A stretch of 64,000 nt of DNA from a virus. Each line of letters begins with the position of its first letter. Positions within the stretch are counted from its first letter, which is position 1. The stretch lies in IMG/VR virus record IMGVR_UViG_3300004807_000018, positions 18,170 through 82,169 of that record; one strand, given 5' to 3'. Position numbers and translations under genes: made by a program. Positions 31,005 through 38,723 of the stretch are shown piece after piece. The notes beneath the pieces are model-generated. The model saw only the letters and a list, made by a program, of their open reading frames with translations, had not been told where the DNA came from and made no database searches.

Positions 31005-31907
31005 ATGACAAACGCCGAACAACTTTTGCAGAGCATTGAAGAGTGGAGCCAATCCAACAACGTCGCAGCATTCTACGTGAAAGCAGAGCTAGAAAAGTTA
31101 CTCCCTCATATGCGAAAGCTCGACAAATTCGCGGGCATGAAGACACGGCTGCAGATTGAGATCCAAGTGGTACGAGGTGACTCAATCAGGGAGTTTTGCC
31201 GTGGCTGGAACGCAGCTCTGGAGTGGGTTCTTAGTGAAGAGCAGGATGTACCGCAACTCTCGGCGACTTGCGAAGATCGCGAGTCGCCTGACAAGCTCAA
31301 CCAGCAATCACAGGTCCATTGGGCCGGATATCTGAAGCAAGCCGACTTGATTGTCAAAGGGATCGGTCATCTTCCTGAACTCAACCAAATCTGCGCTTTG
31401 AAGGAAGAACTTAGGCATTTTGCCCAGACTTTGGATGACTACGCGGGGATGCAGACGCGGGCACAGGTTGAGGTATTGATGCGGGATCTTGACGACGACG
31501 ACAAAGATTACACAGAAGGGTGGAACAATGCGATTTTGGCAGTCCTGAATTATTTCAAAACACCAGAACCCGCCCCCGAACCAACCCCCGAGTTTGAGCC
31601 GTGCGATGCAGGTACGGAGCCGGTTGAGGGGTTGTACGTGAAAATCAGGAATGAGTATTGCGAACTTAGATGGATCGCTGATCTCTTGACCGCTGGAAAT
31701 TCTGAGGGTTATTGCGCATCAGCAACCACGATCAGTAATCTCCACATCCCCCTCTACCGCCGCGTTTTGCCACCTAAGCCCGTGGTGTGGGAGGAAGAAC
31801 GAACCATCGAAAGGGATGATAACGATGATTCGCTTATATACGTGCCCAGCGGCTCATTTAAGCGCGGAGAACTTGTCAAGATTCGCATTGAGAAGGTGAT
31901 CAAGTGA
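31005..31907 (+). CDS. Hypothetical protein with duplicated YAGM module, 300 aa
   Basis: The ATG follows the previous stop directly. Two copies of a helical module of about 80 residues are visible: copy 1 has RKLDKFAGMKTRLQIEIQVV and GWNAALEWVLS; copy 2 has TLDDYAGMQTRAQVEVLMRD and GWNNAILAVLN. A Pro/Glu linker (PEPAPEPTPE) leads to a C-terminal beta domain with Cys (YVKIRNEYCELRWIADLLTA). The module is shared with the upstream protein, so the two may interact or descend from one gene. Confidence 0.75.
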   Translation: MTNAEQLLQSIEEWSQSNNVAAFYVKAELEKLLPHMRKLDKFAGMKTRLQIEIQVVRGDSIREFCRGWNAALEWVLSEEQDVPQLSATCEDRESPDKLNQQSQVHWAGYLKQADLIVKGIGHLPELNQICALKEELRHFAQTLDDYAGMQTRAQVEVLMRDLDDDDKDYTEGWNNAILAVLNYFKTPEPAPEPTPEFEPCDAGTEPVEGLYVKIRNEYCELRWIADLLTAGNSEGYCASATTISNLHIPLYRRVLPPKPVVWEEERTIERDDNDDSLIYVPSGSFKRGELVKIRIEKVIK

Positions 31908-32056
31908 ACAGGACTCACGCATTAGCCGCACTCGGCATGTATTCGTCAACAAGGGCAAAGCCGCACGGACCAGACAAGAAAGGGTCAGGACGGCTCAAGA
32001 GATCCAGGCGCGCGATGGCTAAGGCTTCGCGTAAAGCGAATAGGGGGAAGCGATGA
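31904..32056 (+). CDS. Small basic protein, 50 aa
   Basis: GTG start overlaps the preceding TGA, and its own TGA overlaps the next ATG. Very basic (many Arg/Lys, e.g. KKGSGRLKRSRRAMAKASRK). Likely binds nucleic acid or ribosomes. Too short to assign. Confidence 0.6.
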   Translation: MNRTHALAALGMYSSTRAKPHGPDKKGSGRLKRSRRAMAKASRKANRGKR

Positions 32057-32472
32057 ACAACGACCTAACCAAACGCGCTCAGGACCTACTTGCGGTTATG
32101 GCCAATTCATACCCTGGGCCGTGGCTTGCGGTCGCAGGAGACTACGGCGAAGAGCCGGGAGACTTCGCGGACATCCTTGCTAATCCATACAAAGCGTCGT
32201 CCACCGAAGACATGCAGCCGATTGCTGAAGATGTGTCGATGCACAACGCGGTCGCCATTGTCCATGCGATGGATCACGCCCCCTTGATCATCGCGGAGCT
32301 ACTGGCCGAAGTCATAAGGCTTCAGAAGGTTGCGGATCAAATGAGAGAACTTGGGGACTTTAACTATTGCGTAGACGACGTGACTTGCGGAAACGAATGG
32401 TTTGACGGAAGTCACTACCCCGAACTGTACGCCGAGCTAACCAAGGAGGCAGACAATGCGGATCGGAGATAG
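32053..32472 (+). CDS. Ead/Ea22-like hypothetical protein, 139 aa
   Basis: ATGA overlap with the previous gene. Contains PGPWLAVAGDYGEEPGDFAD and then HNAVAIVHAMDHAPLIIAEL, a pattern like the 'nAefIAaArtdvPaLlaelerL' core of Ead/Ea22-type phage proteins of unknown role. It ends with an acidic Cys-containing stretch. Function unknown. Confidence 0.65.
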   Translation: MNNDLTKRAQDLLAVMANSYPGPWLAVAGDYGEEPGDFADILANPYKASSTEDMQPIAEDVSMHNAVAIVHAMDHAPLIIAELLAEVIRLQKVADQMRELGDFNYCVDDVTCGNEWFDGSHYPELYAELTKEADNADRR

Positions 32473-32632
32473 GGTCATTGTAATCGGTGGACACTGGGCG
32501 CACTTGCGCGGTTCCGTAGAAGGATTCATCGGGCACTACTTCATTAGCGTCACCCTTGATGCATTAAAAGAGCCGGTGCCGATCCATGTGAGCGATTTGA
32601 ATTTGATTGGGGTGGAAGACAATGCCGGTTGA
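32456..32632 (+). CDS. Small KOW-like beta protein, 58 aa
   Basis: AAGGAGG six bases upstream of ATG 32456 makes this start firm. The product begins MRIGDRVIVIGGHWAHLRGS and looks like a KOW/SH3-type small barrel. It overlaps both neighbours. Possible RNA or protein binding. Confidence 0.65.
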   Translation: MRIGDRVIVIGGHWAHLRGSVEGFIGHYFISVTLDALKEPVPIHVSDLNLIGVEDNAG

Positions 32633-32981
32633 TACGAAACAACTCAGAAAGATGGCACGAGAATCCGAGAGCATTGACTTGTTTGAAGATGCCGAAGCCT
32701 TGACCGCAGCCGCCGACGAGATCGACGCCCTGCGCGAACGAGTTGCGGAGATCCCTTCTTGGCAGGATAAGCCGACGTGCGCAGGCAAGTGGATAGGTGA
32801 GTGGACAGTAAAGGGCAGCAGTCAAAAGGGCATCGAGTGGTTTGAGATTGTAATGGTCGAAGGAGTCTCGCATTTTGTTTGCGAGTTCACCGGAGATTTT
32901 AGGCCAGTCCCGTCTGAGACGTTGGCGTCTAAATGGAAATTCTTTGGCCCGATACCTCTCCTAACTGAAGGGGTCAAGTGA
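32622..32981 (+). CDS. Hypothetical protein, 119 aa
   Basis: ATG 32622 with GGAAG upstream. N-terminal helices ESIDLFEDAEALTAAADEID are typical of phage Ead-type proteins ('LRADAEHLEAAADEID'). The C-terminal half has WIGEWTVKGSSQKGIEWFEI and VEGVSHFVCEFTGDFRPVPS. Unknown function. Confidence 0.65.
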   Translation: MPVDTKQLRKMARESESIDLFEDAEALTAAADEIDALRERVAEIPSWQDKPTCAGKWIGEWTVKGSSQKGIEWFEIVMVEGVSHFVCEFTGDFRPVPSETLASKWKFFGPIPLLTEGVK

Positions 32982-33100
32982 TGCGGATGTTTCCCGTTTT
33001 ATGTTCGTACAAAGATCACAAGCCTGGTGATCCTGGATCAATACCGTGGCCTATTGCCGAACGTGCCTACGACGAATTCAAGAAGGAGAGAGGGATTTGA
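32981..33100 (+). CDS. Small hypothetical protein, 39 aa
   Basis: ATG overlaps the previous TGA by one base, and its TTGA overlaps the next start. Product MRMFPVLCSYKDHKPGDPGS... ERAYDEFKKERGI. A small conserved-looking coupled gene; no function. Confidence 0.5.
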   Translation: MRMFPVLCSYKDHKPGDPGSIPWPIAERAYDEFKKERGI

Positions 33101-33378
33101 GCACCGAGCATGAATCAGAAGTCCAGCCGGTCATCAGAGATCGGGTGAGAGCCGTAGGTATGCGCACCGAGCCGATCTCGGAATCGGTCTCGCACGCTGT
33201 CCGGCAGATTGACCGGATGAACGAGTTTCGAGTCTGGATGTCCGGGCTCAAGTGGTCGCTGTACGAAGAAGGCTCAGGACGCATTGTCGCACTGACGGAC
33301 GAGCAAGTGATTAACTTCCCCTTGCTCCGCAACGCCGAAGCTCGGGCAAGGTTTCTGGACGCGGTGAGCAAGTCATGA
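33097..33378 (+). CDS. Hypothetical protein, 93 aa
   Basis: TTG start at 33097 with AAGGAGAG nine bases upstream, overlapping the previous TGA (TTGA). The 93-residue product (STEHESEVQPVIRDRVRAVG..., MNEFRVWMSGLKWSLYEEGS) is charged and soluble. No family recognised. Confidence 0.62.
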   Translation: MSTEHESEVQPVIRDRVRAVGMRTEPISESVSHAVRQIDRMNEFRVWMSGLKWSLYEEGSGRIVALTDEQVINFPLLRNAEARARFLDAVSKS

Positions 33379-33764
33379 AAACCGGGCCGATCGTATGCGC
33401 CAAGGATCCCGAAGGATATGAGTGGTTCTTCATTTGGAGCCCAAGTGTCGACGCTCCTTTGACTCCAGCGATGACCGAGAAAGAGATCGAGCGCTACGTC
33501 GTTAGCAATTCTGTTGGGCCAGTGCTCAACGGTGGTCCCGCAGTCACGAGGGAGCTGGTCATTGAGGTCAAGCACCAGACAGGCAAAGCGCGAAGGTCCA
33601 TTCAGCGAGCCAGGCGCAACGGTGTGAGCATCTGCGACTACGAGAAGACCACATGGCGCGATTACGTTCGGAACAACCGAGCCGGATCAAATGAATCTTG
33701 CCTGGATCCCGACGAGCTGCTTCGAGAACTCGTTGAAGCCCGACAAGAAGGGACCACAGCATGA
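33375..33764 (+). CDS. Hypothetical protein, 129 aa
   Basis: ATGA overlap with the previous gene. Contains DPEGYEWFFIWSPSVDAPLT and a basic helix (KHQTGKARRSIQRARRNGVS). It ends acidic. Possibly nucleic-acid-binding; unknown. Confidence 0.65.
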   Translation: MKTGPIVCAKDPEGYEWFFIWSPSVDAPLTPAMTEKEIERYVVSNSVGPVLNGGPAVTRELVIEVKHQTGKARRSIQRARRNGVSICDYEKTTWRDYVRNNRAGSNESCLDPDELLRELVEARQEGTTA

Positions 33765-34078
33765 GACTTAGTGAGCACCACCTAGTTGTCCTCGAGGAAG
33801 AGTCCATCGAAATTGCACGCGAAGCAATGGATCTTGGCCAGCGGTGCAGCAAGGCGCTGCGCTTCGGGCTCGATGAGGTCCAGGCTGGCCATGTGCATTC
33901 CAACATCGAACGGATCGAGGTTGAGATCCGCGACCTGGTCACGATCGCTCACCGTCTAGTCCGTGCCGGCGTCCTTAGCCCAGAGTGCCTGACACCATGC
34001 GAGGCGAAGGAACAAAGGATAACCGCAGCCATGGCGTACTCGGCCGAGTGCGGCACGCTTGAGGATGTCGACGCTTGA
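33761..34078 (+). CDS. Conserved phage helical protein, 105 aa
   Basis: ATGA overlap. The helical product reads LVVLEEESIEIAREAMDLGQ then RCSKALRFGLDEVQAGHVHS and NIERIEVEIRDLVTIAHRLV. The pattern 'RasKaLRFGldEvQpGq..tN.eRle.E..Dl.a' is common in phages of unrelated hosts; function unknown (sometimes near nucleotide or replication genes). Confidence 0.75.
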   Translation: MRLSEHHLVVLEEESIEIAREAMDLGQRCSKALRFGLDEVQAGHVHSNIERIEVEIRDLVTIAHRLVRAGVLSPECLTPCEAKEQRITAAMAYSAECGTLEDVDA

Positions 34079-34440
34079 ACACTCCCGAGTCTCGAAGCAG
34101 GATCCTCGCGTTCGAATCCTCGTGCGCAGTTCCACGCGGCGAAAAGTTCCTCAGCGATCAAGAGTTCAAAACGCATGTAGCGTCTAGGCTTTCGGAGCGG
34201 CCAACAGATACCGCGGCTAAATCCGACCGACCCGATATCTCACCTAAAATGAAGCGAATTCCAATCACACTCACGGACTTTGAGCATGCACGGCTCAAGG
34301 CCATCAGCCAGGCTCAAGGCATGTCTATGAACACAATCATGCGCCTGGCTTTCGAGCAGGCCCACCCACTCCAGAAAGAAACGAAAGCGACGGGCGGAAT
34401 TGAAAGCACGATCCGGCGCGAAGAAGAGCTGGCCCATTAG
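34075..34440 (+). CDS. RHH-like small regulator, 121 aa
   Basis: TTG start overlaps the previous TGA (TTGA). An ATG at 34249 would leave a 63-residue core: MKRIPITLTDFEHARLKAIS and MSMNTIMRLAFEQAHPL, a strand-helix-helix RHH pattern. The N-terminal 58 residues look unstructured, so the shorter start is possible. Likely a DNA-binding regulator closing this operon. Confidence 0.6.
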   Translation: MNTPESRSRILAFESSCAVPRGEKFLSDQEFKTHVASRLSERPTDTAAKSDRPDISPKMKRIPITLTDFEHARLKAISQAQGMSMNTIMRLAFEQAHPLQKETKATGGIESTIRREEELAH

Positions 34441-34450
34441 TTTGGGCCGG
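34429..34450. terminator. Hairpin between converging operons
   Basis: CTGGCCCA (34429-34436) pairs with TGGGCCGG (34443-34450) around TTAGTT with one G-U pair. It lies between the ends of the rightward and leftward operons. No long T-run; a bidirectional terminator is likely. Confidence 0.5.
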
Positions 34451-34459
34451 GTCTTGGGC

Positions 34460-34846
34460 TCACCCTCTGCCGTTGATCTGGGCCATCAGCAGACGCATTG
34501 CGCCAGAATTCAGCCGCCAAATAGTGCGATCAAGCACAAAGATAAACCGGCTGCCCGCGCCTTCTATGTCGATCGGTCCGAAAAGTTTGAAGAAGTCAAA
34601 CTGGTTGAGAAAAGATCCTCGGAACTCGAATGCCCGAGTCCATTTTTCGCCGTCAATAACTTGCACACGGTAAAGCGTAAAGCTCCCCACGGTCGAAGTG
34701 CACTTCAAGTCCTTCCGCCATTCAATCTGATCGGGAATCGCAGGGAATACAAAAATGTTACGATCGGACTCTTCTGGAATCTGATTCAGGGCGTTCAGGA
34801 TATCCATCGGTGTCACCTCTCCATTTGGTTCATATTGTGGTGTCAT
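34460..34846 (-). CDS. Hypothetical protein, 128 aa
   Basis: ATG 34846 overlaps the upstream TGA (ATGA); a longer frame to 34912 is not needed. The product (MTPQYEPNGEVTPMDILNAL, FVFPAIPDQIEWRKDLKCTS, FRGSFLNQFDFFKLFGPIDI) is mixed alpha/beta. Last gene of the replication operon. No family recognised. Confidence 0.65.
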   Translation of the reverse strand: MTPQYEPNGEVTPMDILNALNQIPEESDRNIFVFPAIPDQIEWRKDLKCTSTVGSFTLYRVQVIDGEKWTRAFEFRGSFLNQFDFFKLFGPIDIEGAGSRFIFVLDRTIWRLNSGAMRLLMAQINGRG

Positions 34847-35520
34847 TTGAGCTCCTCGGCGTTCTGCACAGATCCCGCGTCCAATCCGATCTCTTTCATT
34901 CTCTTGCGCCACCGGTACGCCTTGCTGTCATGTGGTGACCGGTGCCGAGCTCTCAGCCTTCTCCATTCACGGATGCTCGACTGCACGACTGTAAGGTCTC
35001 TTCGTGAGATCGTGCCGATCTGCTCGGCAAGGTAGTCGATCAGTGTTTGGGCGTCCGCTTCGACTATCCCTTCCCTCCCCTGGCAGGTGAAGACCTTGAA
35101 GCCTGGCTGGTCATTGACCCACTGGGCAACGAACAGTCCCTCGTAAGGCCCGGTCCAGTTGTCGGGGCGAACATCGTACTCCGGAGCGTGCTCAAAGTCG
35201 AGATCTGCGATCGCACGCTCAACCTGGATCACCACAAACGCCATCGGGTGTGGATCGTCTGCTGGCCGAAACTGGCCGCCCTTCGATCCCGAGTACCCGG
35301 GTCCAGACGATGGCATCACGGGATGCACGTTCTTCAGGCGTTCCTCTTCAATCATCATGGAAGGGGTCCTGAAGTCGGTCTCCTTCCAGCGCTTGCGCCG
35401 TTCCTGAGTCGAAAGCTTTTCGATCCTCCGAGGAGCGTCGGGCATACGGGCGTGGCGCTGCTCGGCTGCAATCACAAGCATCGACCGGGCTGCTGAAAGC
35501 AATTCCTTGCTGGGTTTCAT
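34843..35520 (-). CDS. Hypothetical protein, 225 aa
   Basis: A 225-residue soluble protein. It starts MKPSKELLSAARSMLVIAAE, has a Gly/Ser/Pro stretch (MPSSGPGYSGSKGG), an ordered centre (PYEGLFVAQWVNDQPGFKVF) and a basic C-terminal helix (SSIREWRRLRARHRSPHDSK). It overlaps the DnaB stop by four bases. Possibly a replication accessory; no motif. Confidence 0.65.
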   Translation of the reverse strand: MKPSKELLSAARSMLVIAAEQRHARMPDAPRRIEKLSTQERRKRWKETDFRTPSMMIEEERLKNVHPVMPSSGPGYSGSKGGQFRPADDPHPMAFVVIQVERAIADLDFEHAPEYDVRPDNWTGPYEGLFVAQWVNDQPGFKVFTCQGREGIVEADAQTLIDYLAEQIGTISRRDLTVVQSSIREWRRLRARHRSPHDSKAYRWRKRMKEIGLDAGSVQNAEELK

Positions 35521-36881
35521 GATGTGCTCCTTGCTAACGATCGGTAACGGGCAAACGACGGTTGAAATCCAAGCTTCACGGTGCCAACGGGCCCCATGCG
35601 CTGTTTGGCCAGAATCACTTCGGCTTCCTCGACCTCGTGCGGGTTCTCGGACCCACTCCTTTGCTCTTCCTTGGCTTTGTAGTAAGCATCGCGGTACAGG
35701 AACATGATCGAGTCGGCATCGTTCTCGATCGCGCCGGATTCGCGAAGGTCGGCAAGTGTTGGGCGCTTGTCGTCTCGTTGCTCCACCTGACGGTTGAGCT
35801 GCGAGAGCGCAATGACTGGCACTCCCAGTTCCCTAGCCATGCCTTTACAGGCGCTCGATATCGCCGAGACTTCGACCTGGCGGTTCTCCTGCCTGCTGCC
35901 CTTTGGTGCCTTGAGAAGTTGGAGGTAGTCCACCACGATGAGCCCCAGGCCCTTGTCGGACTGCATAGCCCGTGCTGCAGCGAGCATCTCAGGCACCGTA
36001 GTCGTCGGAGACTCCGTGATGCAGATCTGAAGCTCAGAGAGCGTCTCGCAGGCGTTCTGACAGGCGGTATAGACGTCGTCCGTGAGCCTTCCAGTCTTGA
36101 AGAACGAGAGGTTGATTCCCCCAATCATCGACACAAGTCGCCGTGTCATCTGCACCTTGGACATTTCGAGGCTGAACACGAGTACGGGCTTTTCTCTTGC
36201 GACCGTGAGCGCGATGCCTAGCGCGAAACTCGTCTTGCCCATGGCAGGCCTTGCACCGACGATCACGAGGTCACCTGCATGCATGCCGCCCATGAACTGG
36301 TCAAGATCGACAAACCCGGTATCTACGCCTCTGATCGGGATGCCAGTTTCACAAATACTGTCAAGCTGGTCGAAGAACTCAATCGCCATCTCCTTACCGG
36401 TTAAGATCTTCGGACCCAGGCTTCCAGAGCCCACAGACTTCAGGATCTTGTCTGCCTGGGCAAGGGCCTCAGATCCCAGATCGACGTCTGGGTCGTAAAC
36501 AAGCTCGACTATCTTCCTGCCAGCTTTTGCAAGACGCCGCAGTACCGCTTTTTCCTGAACGATCCGCATGTACTCAAGCGCGTTGCTTGCCGATGGGGTG
36601 TAGTTCGCTAGTTGAAGCAGATACTCAGGACCACCTACATCGGAAAGCAATTGGCGTGAAATGAGAGCATCCTCAAGCGTAATCTGGTCAAGTTCTCCGC
36701 CACGGCCAATGATCGTCCGGGCTGATTTGTAGATCTCTCGATGCGCTGGCGAGAAGAAGTCCCCCTCGTCGAGCAGCGCCGCGATGTCTTTGGCTGCACG
36801 GTCCGAGAGCAGCATCGCGCCAAGCACCGACATTTCGGCCTCAGGGCTGTGCAGTGGTCGCTTTTCGTTTTCGGTGGTCAA
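35517..36881 (-). CDS. dnaB: Replicative DNA helicase, DnaB family, 454 aa
   Basis: TTG start at 36881 (GGAGAG upstream, TTGA overlap with the loader candidate). The full DnaB plan is present. The N-domain (HSPEAEMSVLGAMLLSDRAA...) is followed by a linker. The Walker A is GARPAMGKTSFALGIA, Walker B is LGLIVVDYLQLL, and further motifs are ALSQLNRQVEQRDDKRPTLA and ESGAIENDADSIMFLYRD. It unwinds DNA at the phage fork as a hexamer. Upstream initiator and loader genes make a self-contained initiation set. Confidence 0.95.
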   Translation of the reverse strand: MTTENEKRPLHSPEAEMSVLGAMLLSDRAAKDIAALLDEGDFFSPAHREIYKSARTIIGRGGELDQITLEDALISRQLLSDVGGPEYLLQLANYTPSASNALEYMRIVQEKAVLRRLAKAGRKIVELVYDPDVDLGSEALAQADKILKSVGSGSLGPKILTGKEMAIEFFDQLDSICETGIPIRGVDTGFVDLDQFMGGMHAGDLVIVGARPAMGKTSFALGIALTVAREKPVLVFSLEMSKVQMTRRLVSMIGGINLSFFKTGRLTDDVYTACQNACETLSELQICITESPTTTVPEMLAAARAMQSDKGLGLIVVDYLQLLKAPKGSRQENRQVEVSAISSACKGMARELGVPVIALSQLNRQVEQRDDKRPTLADLRESGAIENDADSIMFLYRDAYYKAKEEQRSGSENPHEVEEAEVILAKQRMGPVGTVKLGFQPSFARYRSLARSTS

Positions 36882-37246
36882 GATCTCTCTCCAGATTTGG
36901 CCCGTATTTGCGCCAGGATCGCCGTAGAGACGCCTGAAGGCGCTTCCTGCGGTTCTGAGACGGACCCCATGGGCAAACAATCGCTTTCGCTGTAGGTTTT
37001 TGGCGGTCTGCTGCGGATGATGCTCGCGGCCAGCTCGTGGGGGAACGGGGTGTCGGGACCGAACTCGCCGCACAGCCAACGGTCCACGATCGGCCTGATT
37101 TCGTGCTGCTGGACGCCCTTCAGGCTCAACACCCGGACGTACACGCCGGTCTGTCCCTCGGGCTTACGTCCGTAGGTGTTCAGCCCCGCAAAAAGGTCTT
37201 TCACGGCTGCCGTAACCGCCTCGATGAACTCAATTCCAGGTTCCAT
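36878..37246 (-). CDS. Helicase-loader candidate, 122 aa
   Basis: ATG 37246 has GGAGGGT upstream and lies 16 bases inside the end of the O-like gene. The helical N-part (GIEFIEAVTAAVKDLFAGLN) is followed by VRVLSLKGVQQHEIRPIVDR and FPHELAASIIRSRP. This position between an O-like initiator and DnaB, the small size and the 'W...fP...eL' pattern recall SPP1 G39P-type loaders. Inferred from context. Confidence 0.55.
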   Translation of the reverse strand: MEPGIEFIEAVTAAVKDLFAGLNTYGRKPEGQTGVYVRVLSLKGVQQHEIRPIVDRWLCGEFGPDTPFPHELAASIIRSRPPKTYSESDCLPMGSVSEPQEAPSGVSTAILAQIRAKSGERS

Positions 37247-38078
37247 TGGCGACCCTCCGCTTGATTTCCTCGGCTTCTCGATCAATCACTTCCGCCACCG
37301 AAAGCGCGGTCTCCTTCTGCCGCCTGGAGCCCTTTGCCTGCTCGTCGTTGATCCATTTTTTGGCCCTGGCTTGCCAGTTCGTGATCACCTGGTTCGAGCC
37401 TGTGACCCACTGGCCAAGGTCGTCCCGCTGGCCGTCGAAGTACAAGAAAAACCCGTCAGCGCAGTCCTGGGTAGATCCGAGCATCGCGAACACGGTCCGG
37501 ACATCGGCAAGGCTCGGGGCCGGATGCTTGGCTTTCTTTCCCTCTTCATTCCGTAACGGCGTTACGGGTGCGTTAGCTTTTTCGCTTTTCGACAGGTTGG
37601 TACCAACTATTAACTCACCTACTGTCTCTGTCTTTGTCAATGTCTCTGTCTCCGTCGCGTGACGGGGTAACGCCGTTACGGTGCCGTTACGCGCAGAATT
37701 TGGGGCATTTTCTGGACGATTTGAACCTGAATTCTCCGCCTTACGCTTCTCGCGCCAACTCTTCTGACGGTCTCGATTACTGGCGTCAACCCCCTGGTAG
37801 AGGTCCCAATTTTCGATGATCCACATGTCGTCTTCGTTACGTAACGCTCCAGACGCGTTAGCAGCCGTTACTAACGCCGTTACGGTGTCGTTAGGTATGT
37901 CGTAGCCGCCCGCGAACCGCTCAAGCAGCGGGGCTTTGCAACGGCCACCCGTGCCGTTGACCTTCACATGTGTGATGATCACCGGCCACACGGCTCGGAC
38001 GTGCCAAGGCAGTGCAGCGAGCCATTTCGACTCGTGCCAATCAACGTTAAGCCTTATCCAGCGAGCGTTCTCTGCCAC
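37230..38078 (-). CDS. Replication initiation protein (phage replisome organiser, lambda O-like), 282 aa
   Basis: The N-terminal domain (RWIRLNVDWHESKWLAALPW, then VWPVIITHVKVNGTGGRCK) fits phage replisome organisers with a winged-helix fold. The centre (residues about 90-190) is low-complexity and coded by the repeat cluster. The C-terminus (QWVTGSNQVITNWQARAKKW, ALSVAEVIDREAEEIKRRV) would contact the loader or helicase. The iterons inside the gene suggest it binds its own coding sequence as lambda O does. Confidence 0.78.
   Translation of the reverse strand: MAENARWIRLNVDWHESKWLAALPWHVRAVWPVIITHVKVNGTGGRCKAPLLERFAGGYDIPNDTVTALVTAANASGALRNEDDMWIIENWDLYQGVDASNRDRQKSWREKRKAENSGSNRPENAPNSARNGTVTALPRHATETETLTKTETVGELIVGTNLSKSEKANAPVTPLRNEEGKKAKHPAPSLADVRTVFAMLGSTQDCADGFFLYFDGQRDDLGQWVTGSNQVITNWQARAKKWINDEQAKGSRRQKETALSVAEVIDREAEEIKRRVANGTWN
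37551..37892. repeat. CGTTAC iterons within the O-like gene: probable replication origin
   Basis: Many copies of CGTTA(C/G) occur in both orientations. They include the 17-bp inverted repeat 37551-37567 (CCGTAACG/CGTTACGG), GTAACG-C-CGTTAC at 37667-37679, CCGTTACG at 37684, the 12-bp palindrome CGTTACGTAACG at 37835-37846, and copies at 37855, 37865, 37877 and 37888. A stretch poorer in GC lies between at about 37570-37655. Confidence 0.7.
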
Positions 38079-38080
38079 GG

Positions 38081-38722
38081 TTATTCCTCAGTCAACTCGT
38101 CCGGGAAGCGCCTGACCTTCTGCGATACTCGTGACTTTCTATCTCCTAAATCGGCGGGCTTTTTCTTGTATTCCTTCGCACAATTGGCCAAAACAATGTA
38201 CTTGTCCATAAATGTCTCGCCACCTTTCCCAGCGTCTTCCCCGTATTCCAGGATGATGTGCAGCGCCGATTTCCCCTTGTGCTGCTCCTGCGTTGTTAGC
38301 GGGATGAACTCGCCCCACTTCACGTACTTGTACGAGTCATTCTTTAGGAGTCCCGAGTCCACAATGCCGTCAATGTGAGGCTTGAGGCATGCAATCGCGT
38401 TCTGCTCGTCATGGGGCCTAGCATGAATAGGATTGGGCTCCTTTAGCTTTGGCAAACCGTCCCTTTTGCGCCTAGCGTTACTGGATCTGATCTGGTCAAT
38501 CGAGTCTAGTCGCGCCTGCTCAAAGGGACTGTAGCCCATGAACCAGACGTGATGAATGATGCATCTGCCCTGAATCTGACCACCAGCCATGTGCGGAAGA
38601 GCAGCGACTCTCGCGAGTTCTCGGATGTCCCTAACCACCTTTTCCTTGCCTCCATGGGCACGCTTATTGACGTTGCAAGACGTCCTCCATGGAGGCAGTG
38701 GCAATTCAATAACGATCTGCAT
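38081..38722 (-). CDS. RusA-like Holliday junction resolvase candidate, 213 aa
   Basis: Starts MQIVIELPLPPWRTSCNVNK, like the N-terminal strand of RusA-type proteins. The key block DEQNAIACLKPHIDGIVDSG then LLKNDSYKYVKWGEF fits the RusA 'D..N..K...DgL...G...DD..' active site, with acidic residues able to bind Mg. The C-terminal 50 residues are an added basic tail. It would resolve branched DNA before packaging. Longer than E. coli RusA (120). Confidence 0.65.
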   Translation of the reverse strand: MQIVIELPLPPWRTSCNVNKRAHGGKEKVVRDIRELARVAALPHMAGGQIQGRCIIHHVWFMGYSPFEQARLDSIDQIRSSNARRKRDGLPKLKEPNPIHARPHDEQNAIACLKPHIDGIVDSGLLKNDSYKYVKWGEFIPLTTQEQHKGKSALHIILEYGEDAGKGGETFMDKYIVLANCAKEYKKKPADLGDRKSRVSQKVRRFPDELTEE

Positions 38723-38723
38723 T

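Noticed and set aside
35517-37079. DnaB start at 37079
   Set aside because: The extra 66 residues overlap the loader candidate and are Arg-rich and DnaB-unlike; TTG 36881 has GGAGAG and a TTGA overlap.
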